Shown here one piece after another: positions 25,602 to 34,685 of a DNA stretch of 64,000 nucleotides. Source of the DNA: Agrobacterium larrymoorei (GTDB taxonomy: Bacteria; Pseudomonadota; Alphaproteobacteria; Rhizobiales; Rhizobiaceae). The translations under genes were made by a program, and so were the position numbers. How positions within the stretch are numbered: the first letter of the stretch is position 1; every line of letters begins with the position of its first letter. The notes beneath the pieces were generated by a model. It did no database searches. It was not told the origin of the DNA and saw only the letters and a list, made by a program, of their open reading frames with translations. The stretch spans positions 694,001-758,000 of the forward strand of contig NZ_CP039691.1 of NCBI RefSeq assembly GCF_005145045.1. Direction: 5' to 3'.

Positions 25602-26624
25602 TCACTCGCTCCCGTTATCGTGGCGGATCGGGCGGTTTGCGCCCTTCTGCTCGGCATCGATCCGGGCGGAAAGCCTGTCCAGCGTGCGGCGCAGCGATTT
25701 GGATTCCTCCTGCTGCGCCTCGATCCAGTCTCGCAGCATCTGCTGCTCGCTGCGCATATTCTTCACCAGTCCCTGAATGCCTTCCGCAAGGCTGGTCATC
25801 GCGGCCAGAGAACGCTCGGTGCTGACTGCGCCATAGCCCGCCGCACCCTTGCCCTCGACACCGGTATCCGTGCCAGGATCGGTGACCGAGGACAGCCAGT
25901 TTTCCAGCTGCGTATAGAAACGGTTCTGCGCGCGCCCTGCCTGAAGATCGAGAAAGCCGAGAATGAGTGAGCCGGAAAGACCGAGCAGTGAGGACGAAAA
26001 CGCCGTTCCCATGCCGGAAAGCGGTGCGGTGAGACCGGATTTCAGGGATGAGAGAATGTCGTTGCTGTCGCCCGCAGTGGGGTCCAGCCCCTGAATGACG
26101 TCGCTGATTGACCCGATGGTGCCGATAAGGCCCCAGAAGGTGCCGAGAAGGCCGAGGAAAACGAGAAGGCCGATGAGGTAACGCGATGTATCGCGCGATT
26201 CATCGAGACGGGTGGCAATGGAATCGAGAATGGAGCGCTGCGTGACCGTGGACACGCGCACTTCGCCGCGCTTGCCCATCAGCGCGCGCATCGGCGCCAG
26301 CAGCTTGGGCGGGCGCCCGGCCTTGTCCACATTGCCTGCGGCCTGGAAATTGTTGAACCAGCGCACTTCCGGGCGAAGGCTGAAAATCTGCGTGAACACC
26401 AGAATGATGCCGATGACCAGAACACCCAGAATAAAGCCGTTGAGGCCCGGATTGGTCATGAAGGCATTTTGCGCCTGCCGGAACAGAATGGCGGCAATGA
26501 AGGCCACGATGATCAGAAAGATCAACATCGTCCACAGGAACGGCGTGGGGCTGGATAGCTTGTGATGATATTCTTTCGTCACCGGTTTCTCGACGCCGAC
26601 ATCGAGCCGTTCCGTATCCGCCAT
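25602..26624 (-). CDS. MotA/TolQ/ExbB-like proton channel protein
   Basis: 340 residues with hydrophobic segments at about 29-48, 62-82, 150-172 and 205-226; the last two carry the MotA/ExbB core (GLLGTFWGLIGTI and GMGTAFSSSLLGLSGSLILG). A cytoplasmic coiled-coil tail follows. The start at 26624 is placed by AGAGGA nine bases upstream; in-frame ATG 26633 and a longer frame to 26657 are less well supported. It is the first gene of a pair with the OmpA-domain gene. Together they should form an inner-membrane stator anchored to the wall. Confidence 0.85.
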   Translation of the reverse strand: MADTERLDVGVEKPVTKEYHHKLSSPTPFLWTMLIFLIIVAFIAAILFRQAQNAFMTNPGLNGFILGVLVIGIILVFTQIFSLRPEVRWFNNFQAAGNVDKAGRPPKLLAPMRALMGKRGEVRVSTVTQRSILDSIATRLDESRDTSRYLIGLLVFLGLLGTFWGLIGTIGSISDVIQGLDPTAGDSNDILSSLKSGLTAPLSGMGTAFSSSLLGLSGSLILGFLDLQAGRAQNRFYTQLENWLSSVTDPGTDTGVEGKGAAGYGAVSTERSLAAMTSLAEGIQGLVKNMRSEQQMLRDWIEAQQEESKSLRRTLDRLSARIDAEQKGANRPIRHDNGSE

Positions 26625-26763
26625 AATGCTCATTCCTCTGGTGCTGCCACAACGCACGGCTGAAACGAACGAGCGCGGTCATGGTTCAAACCGGAAGCTA
26701 GTAGAAAATTACGACGAATTGAAGTGAAAAGCCGAGAAGCCAACAAGGCTTTTTGTGCAAATG

Positions 26764-26795
26764 CAAGAAGGAGGCGAACTGCTTCGCCTCCTTCT
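26764..26795 (-). terminator. Hairpin downstream of suhB
   Basis: Near-perfect stem gaaggaggcga / tcgcctccttc (26767-26793), 28 bp past the suhB stop. The T-run on the minus strand is weak (TTCTTGCATTTG), so it may act as a transcript-stabilising hairpin or poor terminator. Confidence 0.5.
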
Positions 26796-26820
26796 CAAAT
26801 TTCAAAGCGATTATTGGCGC

Positions 26821-27621
26821 TTAACGGCCCGGAACCGGGCGGTTCACGACGTCTACCAGCGCCTTCTGGATATATTCGTTGCCTGCGATCACGCTGCGGC
26901 TGTCGAACATGCTCTGGCCACCGGCCATGTCGGAGACGAAGCCGCCCGCTTCGCGGATGAGAATGATGCCGGCGGCGACATCCCATGCGTTGAGTTCGGT
27001 TTCCCAGAAGCCATCGAGGCGACCGGCAGCGACATAGGCGAGATCGAGCGCGGCAGCGCCGAGGCGGCGAACGCCAGCGGTTTCGCCCATGACGTGGCGA
27101 AGTTCGACCAGGAACTTGCCGTGGTTGCCACGGCCAAGATGCGGAACGCCGCAGCCGACGACGCAGTCCGAAAGCTGCTTGCGCGCAGCAACGCGAATAC
27201 GGCGGTCGTTGAGGAATGCGCCGCCGCCACGCTCTGCGGTGTAGAGCTCATCCGTTGCCGGGTTGAAGATGACGCCAGCGACGATTTCGCCGTTGCGCTC
27301 CAGCGCAATGGAAACCGCAAACTGCGGAATGCCGTGCAGGAAGTTGGTCGTGCCATCCAGCGGATCGACGATCCAGCGGTGGGCGCCATCGGTGCCGATT
27401 TCCTCGCCGCCTTCTTCACCCAGAAAACCATAGGTCGGGCGGGCCTTCAAAAGTTCGTCGCGGACGATCTTCTCCGCTTTGAAATCGGCCTGCGAGACGA
27501 AATCGCCGGGGCCCTTTACCGAAACCTGAAGGTTCTGCACTTCACCGAAGTCACGCGCCAAAGACTTACCCGCCTTGAGAGCGGTCTGAACCATGACATT
27601 GAGAAGGGCTGAGCGGGCCAT
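26821..27621 (-). CDS. suhB: Inositol-1-monophosphatase family phosphatase
   Basis: 266-residue Mg-dependent phosphatase of the inositol monophosphatase/SuhB family. Metal and phosphate motifs are intact: GEEGGEE (Glu69, Glu70), DPLDGTTNF (Asp86, Asp89) and NAWDVAAG. The start at 27621 has AGGAAC upstream; an extension to 27735 is spurious. In E. coli, SuhB also joins the ribosomal antitermination complex; whether this one does is unknown. The sequence could equally act on fructose bisphosphate or histidinol phosphate. It is flanked by the SEL1 gene upstream and the motor pair downstream, all on the minus strand. Confidence 0.9.
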   Translation of the reverse strand: MARSALLNVMVQTALKAGKSLARDFGEVQNLQVSVKGPGDFVSQADFKAEKIVRDELLKARPTYGFLGEEGGEEIGTDGAHRWIVDPLDGTTNFLHGIPQFAVSIALERNGEIVAGVIFNPATDELYTAERGGGAFLNDRRIRVAARKQLSDCVVGCGVPHLGRGNHGKFLVELRHVMGETAGVRRLGAAALDLAYVAAGRLDGFWETELNAWDVAAGIILIREAGGFVSDMAGGQSMFDSRSVIAGNEYIQKALVDVVNRPVPGR

Positions 27622-27762
27622 GAAAAAGTTCCTGAAAGGTGGCTGAGGCTGCCAGCGAAATCGGGCGGCCAAGCGAGATTTTTGGTTTCTATTTGAAGTT
27701 TGCGGTTCAAGACCACAAAACGCGCCGAAATTCAAGGCAAAAAGCCTGAGATAGACGGCGCG

Positions 27763-28968
27763 TCAGATCGGGCGGAAACGATTAGCGGCCTCGATGGCCT
27801 GCCTCTGCTGGTCATCCTCGATACCGAGATAGAAGTCTTCCAGCGCCGGGTCCTTCAGGCCAGCGCGGCGCGAAAGCACATACCACTTGGCAGCCTCCAC
27901 CGGATCTGGCCGCGTTCCCAGCGCCTGAATGTAGAGATGCGCAACCTTGTTCTGCGCCACCACATTGCCGCGCTGGGCCGCGCCATAAAGCCAGCGGAAG
28001 CCCTCATCCAGATTGCGCTCGCCGCCCGTGCCATTGATGAGCCAGATGCCGAGATCGACCTGCGCCGTATCGAAACCGGCTTTGGCCGCGCGCATCAGCC
28101 ACTCGCGCGCCTTCGCCTTTTTCTCCGGCGCTATGTCCGGCACGTTGAAATAGATTTGCGAAACGGCATATTGCGCATCCGCAACGCCCTTCTCGGCGGA
28201 TTTTTCATAGAAGGGAAGTGCCGCCACAAGGCCTTTCGGGCCCGGCGTCTGCGAGACGAGAATCTGCGCCCAGTTGAACTCGGCTTCCGCATTTCCGGCT
28301 TCTGCGGCACGGCGCATGTAATCATCCGCCAGCGCCTTGTCATGCTTGGCGAGCTTTCCTTCTATCAGGATCAGCGCATATTTGAACATGGCGACGGGAT
28401 CGCCATTCTTGGCGGCCTGTTCGTACCAGAAGGCGGCGGTCTTGTCGTCGCGGGCAATACCAAGGCCGCGCGTCATCATTTCGGCAACCAGCGTCTGCGC
28501 CGTCGCGTCGCCGTTCTGCGCGCGTGTCAGGGCCTTGTCCAATGCCTGCACATATTCGCCGCGCTGGTAATGGCCGTAAGCCTCGTCCGCCTTGCCCTTG
28601 AAGTCCTTCTCCTTCGGCAGCGGCGGAAGCTCGGCACCCATTCGCTGGTAAACGGTCACGCCCTCGGAAGGCTGCAAATCCTTCTGTTCACCACCTGCCA
28701 CACGGCCCTTGCGAATGGGTTCCGCCCCGTCATCCGCAGGCCGGGAAAGAACCTCCGGTCCTTCCTTCACCGCCGGTCCGAAGTCCGTATCTTCCTCTTG
28801 TGCCGCCTCATTGTCGGGCGCCTGCGGTTGCAGGCCCGGCAGGAGTTCAGGCTGCGCCTGCTGCGGTGCAGGTGGCTGCCCCTGCGCCAACGCATGAAGC
28901 GGCGTGATGGCAAATGCCATCACGAGCGCTGAAGTGGAGAGTGAAAAACGAAGCAAGCGAGCGATCAT
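27763..28968 (-). CDS. Exported SEL1-like repeat protein
   Basis: 401 residues. A signal peptide (about 1-30) is followed by a Pro/Gln/Glu-rich stretch to about residue 110 and then SEL1-type TPR repeats (AAFWYEQAAKNGDP..., ADDYMRRAAEAGNAEAEFNWA, LPFYEKSAEKGVADAQYAVS and others). Such periplasmic proteins act as scaffolds in envelope assembly or signalling, as ExoR does in rhizobia. The start is the ATG at 28968, eight bases past the thiE-like stop; a TTG overlapping that stop is less plausible. It is co-directional and tightly packed with the thiE-like gene. Confidence 0.85.
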   Translation of the reverse strand: MIARLLRFSLSTSALVMAFAITPLHALAQGQPPAPQQAQPELLPGLQPQAPDNEAAQEEDTDFGPAVKEGPEVLSRPADDGAEPIRKGRVAGGEQKDLQPSEGVTVYQRMGAELPPLPKEKDFKGKADEAYGHYQRGEYVQALDKALTRAQNGDATAQTLVAEMMTRGLGIARDDKTAAFWYEQAAKNGDPVAMFKYALILIEGKLAKHDKALADDYMRRAAEAGNAEAEFNWAQILVSQTPGPKGLVAALPFYEKSAEKGVADAQYAVSQIYFNVPDIAPEKKAKAREWLMRAAKAGFDTAQVDLGIWLINGTGGERNLDEGFRWLYGAAQRGNVVAQNKVAHLYIQALGTRPDPVEAAKWYVLSRRAGLKDPALEDFYLGIEDDQQRQAIEAANRFRPI

Positions 28969-28976
28969 CGCCTGTA

Positions 28977-29630
28977 TCAACCGTCAAACCGTGGCGCTTT
29001 TTCGTCAAGCAATGCATTCGCTTCCGCCACGGCCTGCGCGGGCCCGCCCGCATGGCCGAAGACGGCCTGACGCAGTGCCACGAATTCGACGCCGCTTTCC
29101 GCAACAGCCACGACGGATGCTACATCCGAACCGCCCATGACGATGGCGGGAATTTCGATCATCGAGGCCCACCATTCGCCGAGTGCCACATTCTTCGGGT
29201 GCGGTTCCGGCTTGATATCGCCTTCCAGCTTGCCGAAGAAAATATAGTCGGGACCGATTTCGCCAAGCTCCAGCGCCTTGTGGCGATCATCCGCATTGCC
29301 GCCGCCGACGATGAGCTTGGGCGTGAATTTCTCCACGGCTTCTTCCAAAGGCTCCACGCCGCCCGCAATATGCAGGCCATCCGCCTTGGCGCGGCCCGCG
29401 ACGCGCGTGTCTCCGGCAACGAGTGCCGCGGCACCCGCTTCCTGCACGATTGCGACCAGCCTTTCTGCGCGCTTCTGGAACGCACCATCGTCCAGGCCAT
29501 ATTGCGGAATGATGACGGATGAGACGTCGCCGCCACGCAGTGCATCTTCCAGCGCCTTGGCCTGAGCGTCTGCATCGTCGTTTTCGGGAACGATCAGAAC
29601 GAGGCGGCAGCGATCTTCAGCAGAGCTCAT
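28977..29630 (-). CDS. Thiamine phosphate synthase-like (ThiE/TenI) protein
   Basis: 217-residue TIM-barrel of the ThiE/TenI family. GDTRVAGRAKADGLHI and PDYIFFGKLEG match the substrate-binding loops; the glycine-rich phosphate loop near IVMGGSDVASV is present. It differs from canonical ThiE in length and in the pyrophosphate-binding region, and no other thi genes are nearby, so it may be a paralogue of unknown specificity. It sits directly upstream of the SEL1 gene (8 bp gap), probably in one transcript. Confidence 0.78.
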   Translation of the reverse strand: MSSAEDRCRLVLIVPENDDADAQAKALEDALRGGDVSSVIIPQYGLDDGAFQKRAERLVAIVQEAGAAALVAGDTRVAGRAKADGLHIAGGVEPLEEAVEKFTPKLIVGGGNADDRHKALELGEIGPDYIFFGKLEGDIKPEPHPKNVALGEWWASMIEIPAIVMGGSDVASVVAVAESGVEFVALRQAVFGHAGGPAQAVAEANALLDEKAPRFDG

Positions 29631-29735
29631 GATTTTTCCATTTCCGGCAGAAAGAACGCTTCATCGCCAATCTGCACTCGTTTTCATATTCCATTTCCGA
29701 TAAACCGGACTGGCAAAAGGATCAACAGTCGATAC

Positions 29736-30500
29736 ATGCAGCTCGATTTCCATTTTTTCCTCGTCGCCATCCCCGCAGTCATCCTCGTCGGCCTGTCGAA
29801 AGGCGGTCTGGGCGGCGCTTTGGCCCTGATGGGCGTGCCGCTGCTGGCACTTGCGGTGCCACCGGTTCAGGCCGCCGCGATCTTCCTGCCGATCCTGATC
29901 GTCATGGATTTGGTGGCTCTATGGGCATGGCGCAGCTATAATCATCGCGAGACGCTGCTGCTCATGCTGCCCGGCGCACTTGCCGGTATCGCGCTGGGCT
30001 GGGCCACATCGACGCTGATCTCGCCGAATGCGATGCGCCTCGTCGTGGCGACTGTCACAATCCTCTTCGTGCTGCGATATTTCTATGAGACCTTCCGCGC
30101 CCGTCGTGGGCAGGAAATCGCGCCAAAGCCGCAGCGACCGGCGGCGGCCACGCTCTGGTCCAGCCTTTCCGGCTATGCCAGCTTCGTTGCCCATGCAGGC
30201 GGCCCGCCGTTCCAGATTTACGTGCTGCCGCTGAAGCTCGATCCCAAGACCTATACCGGCATGAGCGTGCGCTTCTTCGCCATCATGAACGCGATCAAGC
30301 TTATCCCTTATTTTGCGCTGGGCGCGCTGGATTCCACCAACCTCACCACATCCGCCACCCTTCTGCCGGTGGCGATGCTCGCCACATTCGCGGGCGCAAA
30401 GGTGGTGAAATACATGAAGCCAGCCGTTTTTTATCCGCTGATGTACACGATGGCGTTTTTTGCCGCGCTCAAGCTTCTGTGGGACGGCTTGCCGTTCTGA
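29736..30500 (+). CDS. TauE/SafE (TSUP) family sulfite/organic anion exporter
   Basis: 254-residue polytopic inner-membrane protein with about eight hydrophobic segments and the family opening VGLSKGGLGGALALMGVPLLAL. A second half-repeat contains FVAHAGGPPFQIYVLPLKL, the matching TSUP signature. Family members export sulfite, sulfoacetate or related anions. No sulfur genes are adjacent, so the substrate is open. It is divergent from the ThiE-like gene and monocistronic by position. Confidence 0.88.
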   Translation: MQLDFHFFLVAIPAVILVGLSKGGLGGALALMGVPLLALAVPPVQAAAIFLPILIVMDLVALWAWRSYNHRETLLLMLPGALAGIALGWATSTLISPNAMRLVVATVTILFVLRYFYETFRARRGQEIAPKPQRPAAATLWSSLSGYASFVAHAGGPPFQIYVLPLKLDPKTYTGMSVRFFAIMNAIKLIPYFALGALDSTNLTTSATLLPVAMLATFAGAKVVKYMKPAVFYPLMYTMAFFAALKLLWDGLPF

Positions 30501-30542
30501 GGCGCTCGGCTTTTTTTAAAAAACACCTCCAAGAAAAGCGAA

Positions 30543-30572
30543 AGGTTCTGACCGCATCTGCGATCAGAACCT
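30543..30572 (-). terminator. Probable terminator of the minus-strand DUF465 gene
   Basis: Stem aggttctga / tcagaacct around cccgcatctgcga-type loop sequence, about 65 bp past the stop. The minus-strand tail is T-rich but interrupted (TTCGCTTTTC). It may also serve the convergent TauE gene. Confidence 0.45.
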
Positions 30573-30635
30573 GAAGGTTATGGCTGTTTCTCAGGCGTTA
30601 ATGACGCCGCGCAGCCTGAATGTTGTTATTGAAAA

Positions 30636-30812
30636 TCAATGTCTCGTGGTTGATTTCAGCCTTTGCAATTCATCCTTCAGGCGTAGTTTTCTGCGTTTTA
30701 GCTCCGCAATCTCATGATCGTCAGACGACGGGGAAGCAAGAATACTTTCGAGCTCTTCCTCCAGAGCGCCGTGTTTCTTTTCGAGCGATGCGATATGAGC
30801 CTGAATGGTCAT
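30636..30812 (-). CDS. YdcH-like DUF465 small coiled-coil protein
   Basis: 58-residue protein too short for ordinary gene finders but a clear DUF465 member: MTIQAHIASLEKKHGALEEE at the start, then DDHEIAELKRRKLRLKDEL. This is the alpha-helical hairpin of YdcH-type proteins, whose function is unknown. It is divergent from a second DUF465 gene 236 bp away, so the two paralogues share a promoter region. A hairpin follows the stop. Confidence 0.85.
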   Translation of the reverse strand: MTIQAHIASLEKKHGALEEELESILASPSSDDHEIAELKRRKLRLKDELQRLKSTTRH

Positions 30813-31048
30813 GCGGCACGTCCTTCCTTGTTGAACCTACCTCCAGTTCTCCATCACTGGAGTTTCAGGTTTACGACAGCAATGTGACATGGAAAGACCG
30901 GTTTGTCGAAGGCGAAATCGAGGCAATAGTTGGGCAAAATGGTCGCAAGGGAAACTTCCCGTTACCATCAATTGGTGGTACAGGCACGGATGAGCGATAA
31001 CAAACATGCCGGATGGCGGTCCGGTTGCATCACAATGGGGATGAAGAG

Positions 31049-31252
31049 ATGCCCGATCAGGAACAGGCGGACGTTCGGCTTACACTGGCACGGCTGAGGC
31101 AGGAGCATGAGGACTACGACACCGCGATCAACGCGATGATCCAGACCAATTGCGATGCCCTGCGCATTCAGCGAATGAAGAAAAAGAAGCTGGTTATCAA
31201 GGACAAGATGACTCAGATCGAAGATCAGATCATCCCGGATATCATTGCCTGA
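31049..31252 (+). CDS. YdcH-like DUF465 small coiled-coil protein (second copy)
   Basis: 67 residues from ATG 31049, preceded by GGGGATGAAGAG; an in-frame extension to 31013 adds 12 residues without support. [20 protein letters not shown] and [16 protein letters not shown] make the two helices of DUF465. It sits 13 bp upstream of purE and is probably co-transcribed with purEK. Its twin lies divergently at 30636-30812. Function unknown; small basic/acidic coiled coils of this kind are often growth-phase expressed. Confidence 0.85.
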   Translation: MPDQEQADVRLTLARLRQEHEDYDTAINAMIQTNCDALRIQRMKKKKLVIKDKMTQIEDQIIPDIIA

Positions 31253-31265
31253 CAGGAGAGGCCGC

Positions 31266-31766
31266 TTGAGCACCGAAACCCCGCCCGTCGCCATCATCAT
31301 GGGTAGCCAGTCCGACTGGGAAACCATGAAGAACGCCGCCGATACGCTGGATGCGCTGGATATCGAATACGAAGCCCGCATCATTTCCGCCCATCGCACG
31401 CCCGAACGCATGTTCAATTTTGCGACAGGCGCGCGTGACGAAGGCTTCAAGGTCATCATCGCCGGTGCCGGTGGTGCAGCCCACCTGCCGGGCATGACCG
31501 CATCGCTGACGCCGCTTCCCGTTTTCGGCGTTCCGGTCCAGTCCAAAACCATGTCGGGTCAGGACAGCCTCTATTCCATCGTGCAGATGCCAGCAGGCAT
31601 CCCCGTCGGCACACTCGCCATCGGTCGCGCCGGTGCCGTCAATGCGGCCCTGCTTGCCGCAGCGGTTCTGGCTTTGTCGGACGAGGACCTTGCCGACCGG
31701 CTGGACGAGTATCGCGCCCGCCAGAGCGCAGCCATTGCTGAATATCCATCGGACAATGCGCAATGA
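31266..31766 (+). CDS. purE: N5-carboxyaminoimidazole ribonucleotide mutase
   Basis: 166-residue class I PurE, which moves the carboxyl group of N5-CAIR to give CAIR in purine synthesis. GSQSDWETM (13-21), [10 protein letters not shown] and [11 protein letters not shown], the substrate pocket with the catalytic His, are all present. The start is TTG at 31266, chosen because AGGAGAG lies five bases before it; the other in-frame TTG at 31245 would overlap the upstream gene. It overlaps purK by four bases (ATGA), so translation is coupled. Confidence 0.95.
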   Translation: MSTETPPVAIIMGSQSDWETMKNAADTLDALDIEYEARIISAHRTPERMFNFATGARDEGFKVIIAGAGGAAHLPGMTASLTPLPVFGVPVQSKTMSGQDSLYSIVQMPAGIPVGTLAIGRAGAVNAALLAAAVLALSDEDLADRLDEYRARQSAAIAEYPSDNAQ

Positions 31767-32854
31767 AGACGGGAACGATCGGTATCATCGGCGGCGGCCA
31801 GCTTGGCCGCATGCTGGCCATGGCCGCAGCCCGCCTCAACTTCCGCACCGTCGTCCTGGAGCCGCAGGCAGACTGTCCGGCAGCACAGGTCTGCAATCGC
31901 CAGATCGTCGCCGCTTACGATGACGAGAAGGCTCTGGCCGAACTTGCAAGCCTTTGCGATGTGGTCACCTACGAATTCGAAAACGTGCCCGTCGTTGCCG
32001 CCGAGACGCTGGCCGCCTCCGTGCCGGTTTACCCGCCCGCACAGGCGCTCAGCGCCTCTCAGGACCGGTTGACCGAAAAGCGCTTCCTCAATGATTGCGG
32101 CATTCCCACCGCCGATTTCCGCGCCGTGGACGATCAGGCCGGGCTCGAAGCGGCACTCGCCGATTTCGGCGGCAAGGGCGTGCTGAAGACCCGCCGCATG
32201 GGCTATGACGGCAAGGGCCAGCGTGTTTTCAAGGGTGGCGAGGATTTGACCGGCGCTTATGCCGCCCTCGGAAACGTGCCGCTCATTTTGGAAAGCTTCG
32301 TGCCTTTCGAGCGGGAAATTTCGATCATCGCCGCCCGTTTTCAGGATGGCACTGTCACCTGTTACGATCCTGCGGAAAATGTGCATCTGAACGGCATTCT
32401 GCACACCTCCACCATTCCCGCACAGCTTTCCGATGCGGCGAAAGCCGTGGCCATCGAGTCGGCTGAAAAGCTGCTAGGCGCATTGAATTATGTCGGCGTG
32501 GTCGGCATCGAATTCTTCGTCTTGGCCGATGGCTCGCTGGTTGCCAATGAAATGGCGCCACGCGTGCACAATACCGGCCACTGGACGGAAGCGGCCTGCG
32601 TCATTTCGCAGTTCGAGCAGCATATCCGTGCCGTTGCCGGGCTTGCACCCGGCAGCACCGCCCGCCATTCGGATTGCGTAATGACCAATCTCATCGGCGC
32701 CGATATGGATGATGTGCCCGCCTGGCTGCAGAAAAACGATTGCCTCGTGCACCTTTACGGCAAGACGGAAGCGCGCGCGGGCCGCAAAATGGGCCACGTC
32801 ACGCAACTCTTTCATGCCGGAAACCTTAGGCTTTCCCGGCAAAATGTTGGTTGA
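31763..32854 (+). CDS. purK: N5-carboxyaminoimidazole ribonucleotide synthase
   Basis: 363-residue ATP-grasp enzyme that makes N5-CAIR from AIR, bicarbonate and ATP, feeding PurE. The N-terminal [13 protein letters not shown] loop, [12 protein letters not shown] in the central domain and [14 protein letters not shown] in the ATP site are clear. It overlaps purE (ATGA). A terminator hairpin follows within 50 bp, ending the DUF465-purE-purK unit before rpmJ. Confidence 0.96.
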   Translation: MKTGTIGIIGGGQLGRMLAMAAARLNFRTVVLEPQADCPAAQVCNRQIVAAYDDEKALAELASLCDVVTYEFENVPVVAAETLAASVPVYPPAQALSASQDRLTEKRFLNDCGIPTADFRAVDDQAGLEAALADFGGKGVLKTRRMGYDGKGQRVFKGGEDLTGAYAALGNVPLILESFVPFEREISIIAARFQDGTVTCYDPAENVHLNGILHTSTIPAQLSDAAKAVAIESAEKLLGALNYVGVVGIEFFVLADGSLVANEMAPRVHNTGHWTEAACVISQFEQHIRAVAGLAPGSTARHSDCVMTNLIGADMDDVPAWLQKNDCLVHLYGKTEARAGRKMGHVTQLFHAGNLRLSRQNVG

Positions 32855-32898
32855 CGTGTTGACAGGCAGGGGCTGACAAGGTATCTGCCTGCCAACCG

Positions 32899-32931
32899 AA
32901 AAAGGCGCGCCCTCGTTGCGCGCTTTTGATT
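32899..32931 (+). terminator. Terminator of the purEK operon
   Basis: Stem ggcgcgc / gcgcgc preceded by AAAA and followed by TTTTGATTGTTT, 45 bp after the purK stop and 50 bp before rpmJ. Confidence 0.8.
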
Positions 32932-32980
32932 GTTTAGATTACGCGTGGCGAAATGCCTCGCCAAACTGCGGACCAGAAAA

Positions 32981-33106
32981 ATGAAGATCAAGAACTCGCT
33001 CAAAGCGCTTAAGGCTCGTCACCGCGACAACCGTCTGGTTCGCCGCAAGGGCCGCGTATACATCATCAACAAGCAGAACCCACGCTTCAAGGCTCGTCAG
33101 GGCTGA
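32981..33106 (+). CDS. rpmJ: Ribosomal protein L36
   Basis: 41-residue basic protein, too short for the usual length cut-off, with [17 protein letters not shown] at its start and [18 protein letters not shown] at its end. This is the long, cysteine-free form of L36 common in alphaproteobacteria (the C- type lacking the zinc site). It stands alone between the purEK terminator and its own terminator at 33181. Confidence 0.95.
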   Translation: MKIKNSLKALKARHRDNRLVRRKGRVYIINKQNPRFKARQG

Positions 33107-33180
33107 TTGCGGGTCGCATGTCGTCTGTTTCAGTTGAGACGGATCACATTGTTGATAGCAAACAAAATTTGATTTCATAA

Positions 33181-33230
33181 TTGGCGCATGCAGATTATCT
33201 TGATCGGCATGCGCCAATTTCGTTTTTGTG
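33181..33230 (+). terminator. rpmJ terminator overlapping the start of the next gene
   Basis: An 11-bp perfect stem, ttggcgcatgc (33181-33191) and gcatgcgccaa (33207-33217), is followed by TTTCGTTTTT. Both candidate ATGs of the TPR gene (33188 and 33209) lie inside the stem arms. Confidence 0.75.
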
Positions 33231-33814
33231 CCCTTGCCCTCGTTTCCCTCGTCCCGCTTGCCCTGAGCGCGCCTCTTGGCGCCCACGCTGAAGAGCCCGT
33301 TACGCAGGCGCAGCAGCCGGATCAGACCCCGCCCAAAGACCCCGTCGGCAACCTCTTCGACAGTCTGAAGAAAGAGCGCGATGCAAAGAAAGCCCGTGTG
33401 CTCGCCACCGAAATCATCGGCGAGTGGAAGGATTCCGGCAGCGCCACCATCAACCTTCTGATGAAATGGGCCGAAGAAGCCTCCGAGGAAAAGCGCACCG
33501 CCGCCGCCTATGATTTCCTCGACCAGGCCATCTTCCTCGACCCCGACTACGCAGGCGCCTGGTACCGCCGCGCCATGATCCACGTCGCCGACGGCGACAT
33601 CCGCAAGGCCATGGTCGACCTCAACCAGACACTCGAAAAAGAACCCCGCTTCTTCCCCGCCCTCGCCGGCCTCGCCAACATCCTGGAAAGCTCCGAACAC
33701 AACGAACAGGCCATGAAGGTCTGGCAACAGTACCTGACGCTCTACCCGGCAGATAAGGACGCGCAAAAGGAAATGAGCGATCTTTCGGAGAAGCTGGCGG
33801 GAACGCGGAGCTGA
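33188..33814 (+). CDS. Exported TPR-repeat protein
   Basis: 208 residues from ATG 33188, or 201 from ATG 33209, which gives the cleaner signal peptide (MRQFRFCALALVSLVPLAL..., cut near AHA-EE). After a short Pro/Gln linker come two or three TPR motifs (AAAYDFLDQAIFLDPDYAGAW, GDIRKAMVDLNQTLEKEPRF, AMKVWQQYLTLYPADK). It is likely a periplasmic scaffold protein. No clear ribosome site is seen, and the start region is folded into the rpmJ terminator hairpin, which may limit expression. Confidence 0.85.
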   Translation: MQIILIGMRQFRFCALALVSLVPLALSAPLGAHAEEPVTQAQQPDQTPPKDPVGNLFDSLKKERDAKKARVLATEIIGEWKDSGSATINLLMKWAEEASEEKRTAAAYDFLDQAIFLDPDYAGAWYRRAMIHVADGDIRKAMVDLNQTLEKEPRFFPALAGLANILESSEHNEQAMKVWQQYLTLYPADKDAQKEMSDLSEKLAGTRS

Positions 33815-34640
33815 TTTTATCCGCTGCCGCTATCCTCTTTTTCGATGTCGAAGCTGGCGTCACACCCCTCACCTGAAAAATCTATGGCTCAGCTACGCTA
33901 AAATCATGATTTTTCTTCCTCTCCCACCCCTTCGACAAGCTCAGGATGAAGGGGAGAGGTGGTCACACTACTATGAGAGCGTGAGAAAGGCCGAGACGGT
34001 GCGGCAAATTTTCCTCTCCCCTTGTGGGAGAGGATAGAAAACCTCGACTTCGCAAAGCGAAGTCCTAGGTTTTCTTGGGTAGAGGGGTAACCTTTGCCCA
34101 CCAACACACACCCCACCCTCCGTCATCCTCGGGCTTGACCCGAGGATCCACGCACGCCGAAACACCCGCAACCTCGCAAATGCCCGAGACAAGCCCACTG
34201 CTGTCCGGTTGAAATTTATAGATTTGGTATAGGGTATTGATTGCATTTAGTTTTTTGTAATCTTTACGAACTCGGACTCGCCAGTGCAACGCTGCTGTGA
34301 ACGCGGCAAAGGTACTCCCTGCCTCCGTCATCCCGGACTTGATCCGGGATCCAGCCAGACCAAGTCCGCGGTCTGGAAGACTCTTTTGACGCGCAGACGC
34401 GCGTCTGCTGGACCCCGGCTCAGGGCCGGGGTGACGGGTGGGGCAGCTGTTCTCGTTCCAAACTAGCCGCCCAGTTTAAACCGGACAGCAGCGGGTCAAG
34501 CTCGAGGATGACGGCAGTGGGTGCCTTAGCCTTGTTGCCAAACTACGGCTGCGTGAGCACGTCCCAATAGTAACCCGCCCCGCAATAGGACAAACCCCAG
34601 CACCAGAATTTTTCTAAAAAAACCAAAAAAATTCCCCCAA
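33815..34640. repeat. Intergenic region with several mosaic repeat modules
   Basis: No gene is supported here. Modules seen: an inverted ccttcgacaagctcagg-type sequence at about 33913-33960; gtcatcctcgggcttgaccc at 34121-34149; and a composite at 34319-34525 built of cgtcatcccggacttgatcc, a ccagaccaag...ggtctgg pair, the palindrome cagacgcgcgtctg, and cagtttaaaccggacag. The order resembles the composites at 43480, 46858 and 61249. Confidence 0.8.
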
Positions 34641-34685
34641 ACATTTTTCCCCATCCCCAAAACCACCCGTACACTCCCCCTCATC

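Noticed and set aside
24568..26624. Complete Zorya defence system
   Set aside because: Only a ZorAB-like pair is present; the flanking genes are suhB and a HEPN-like gene, not zorC/zorD/zorE.
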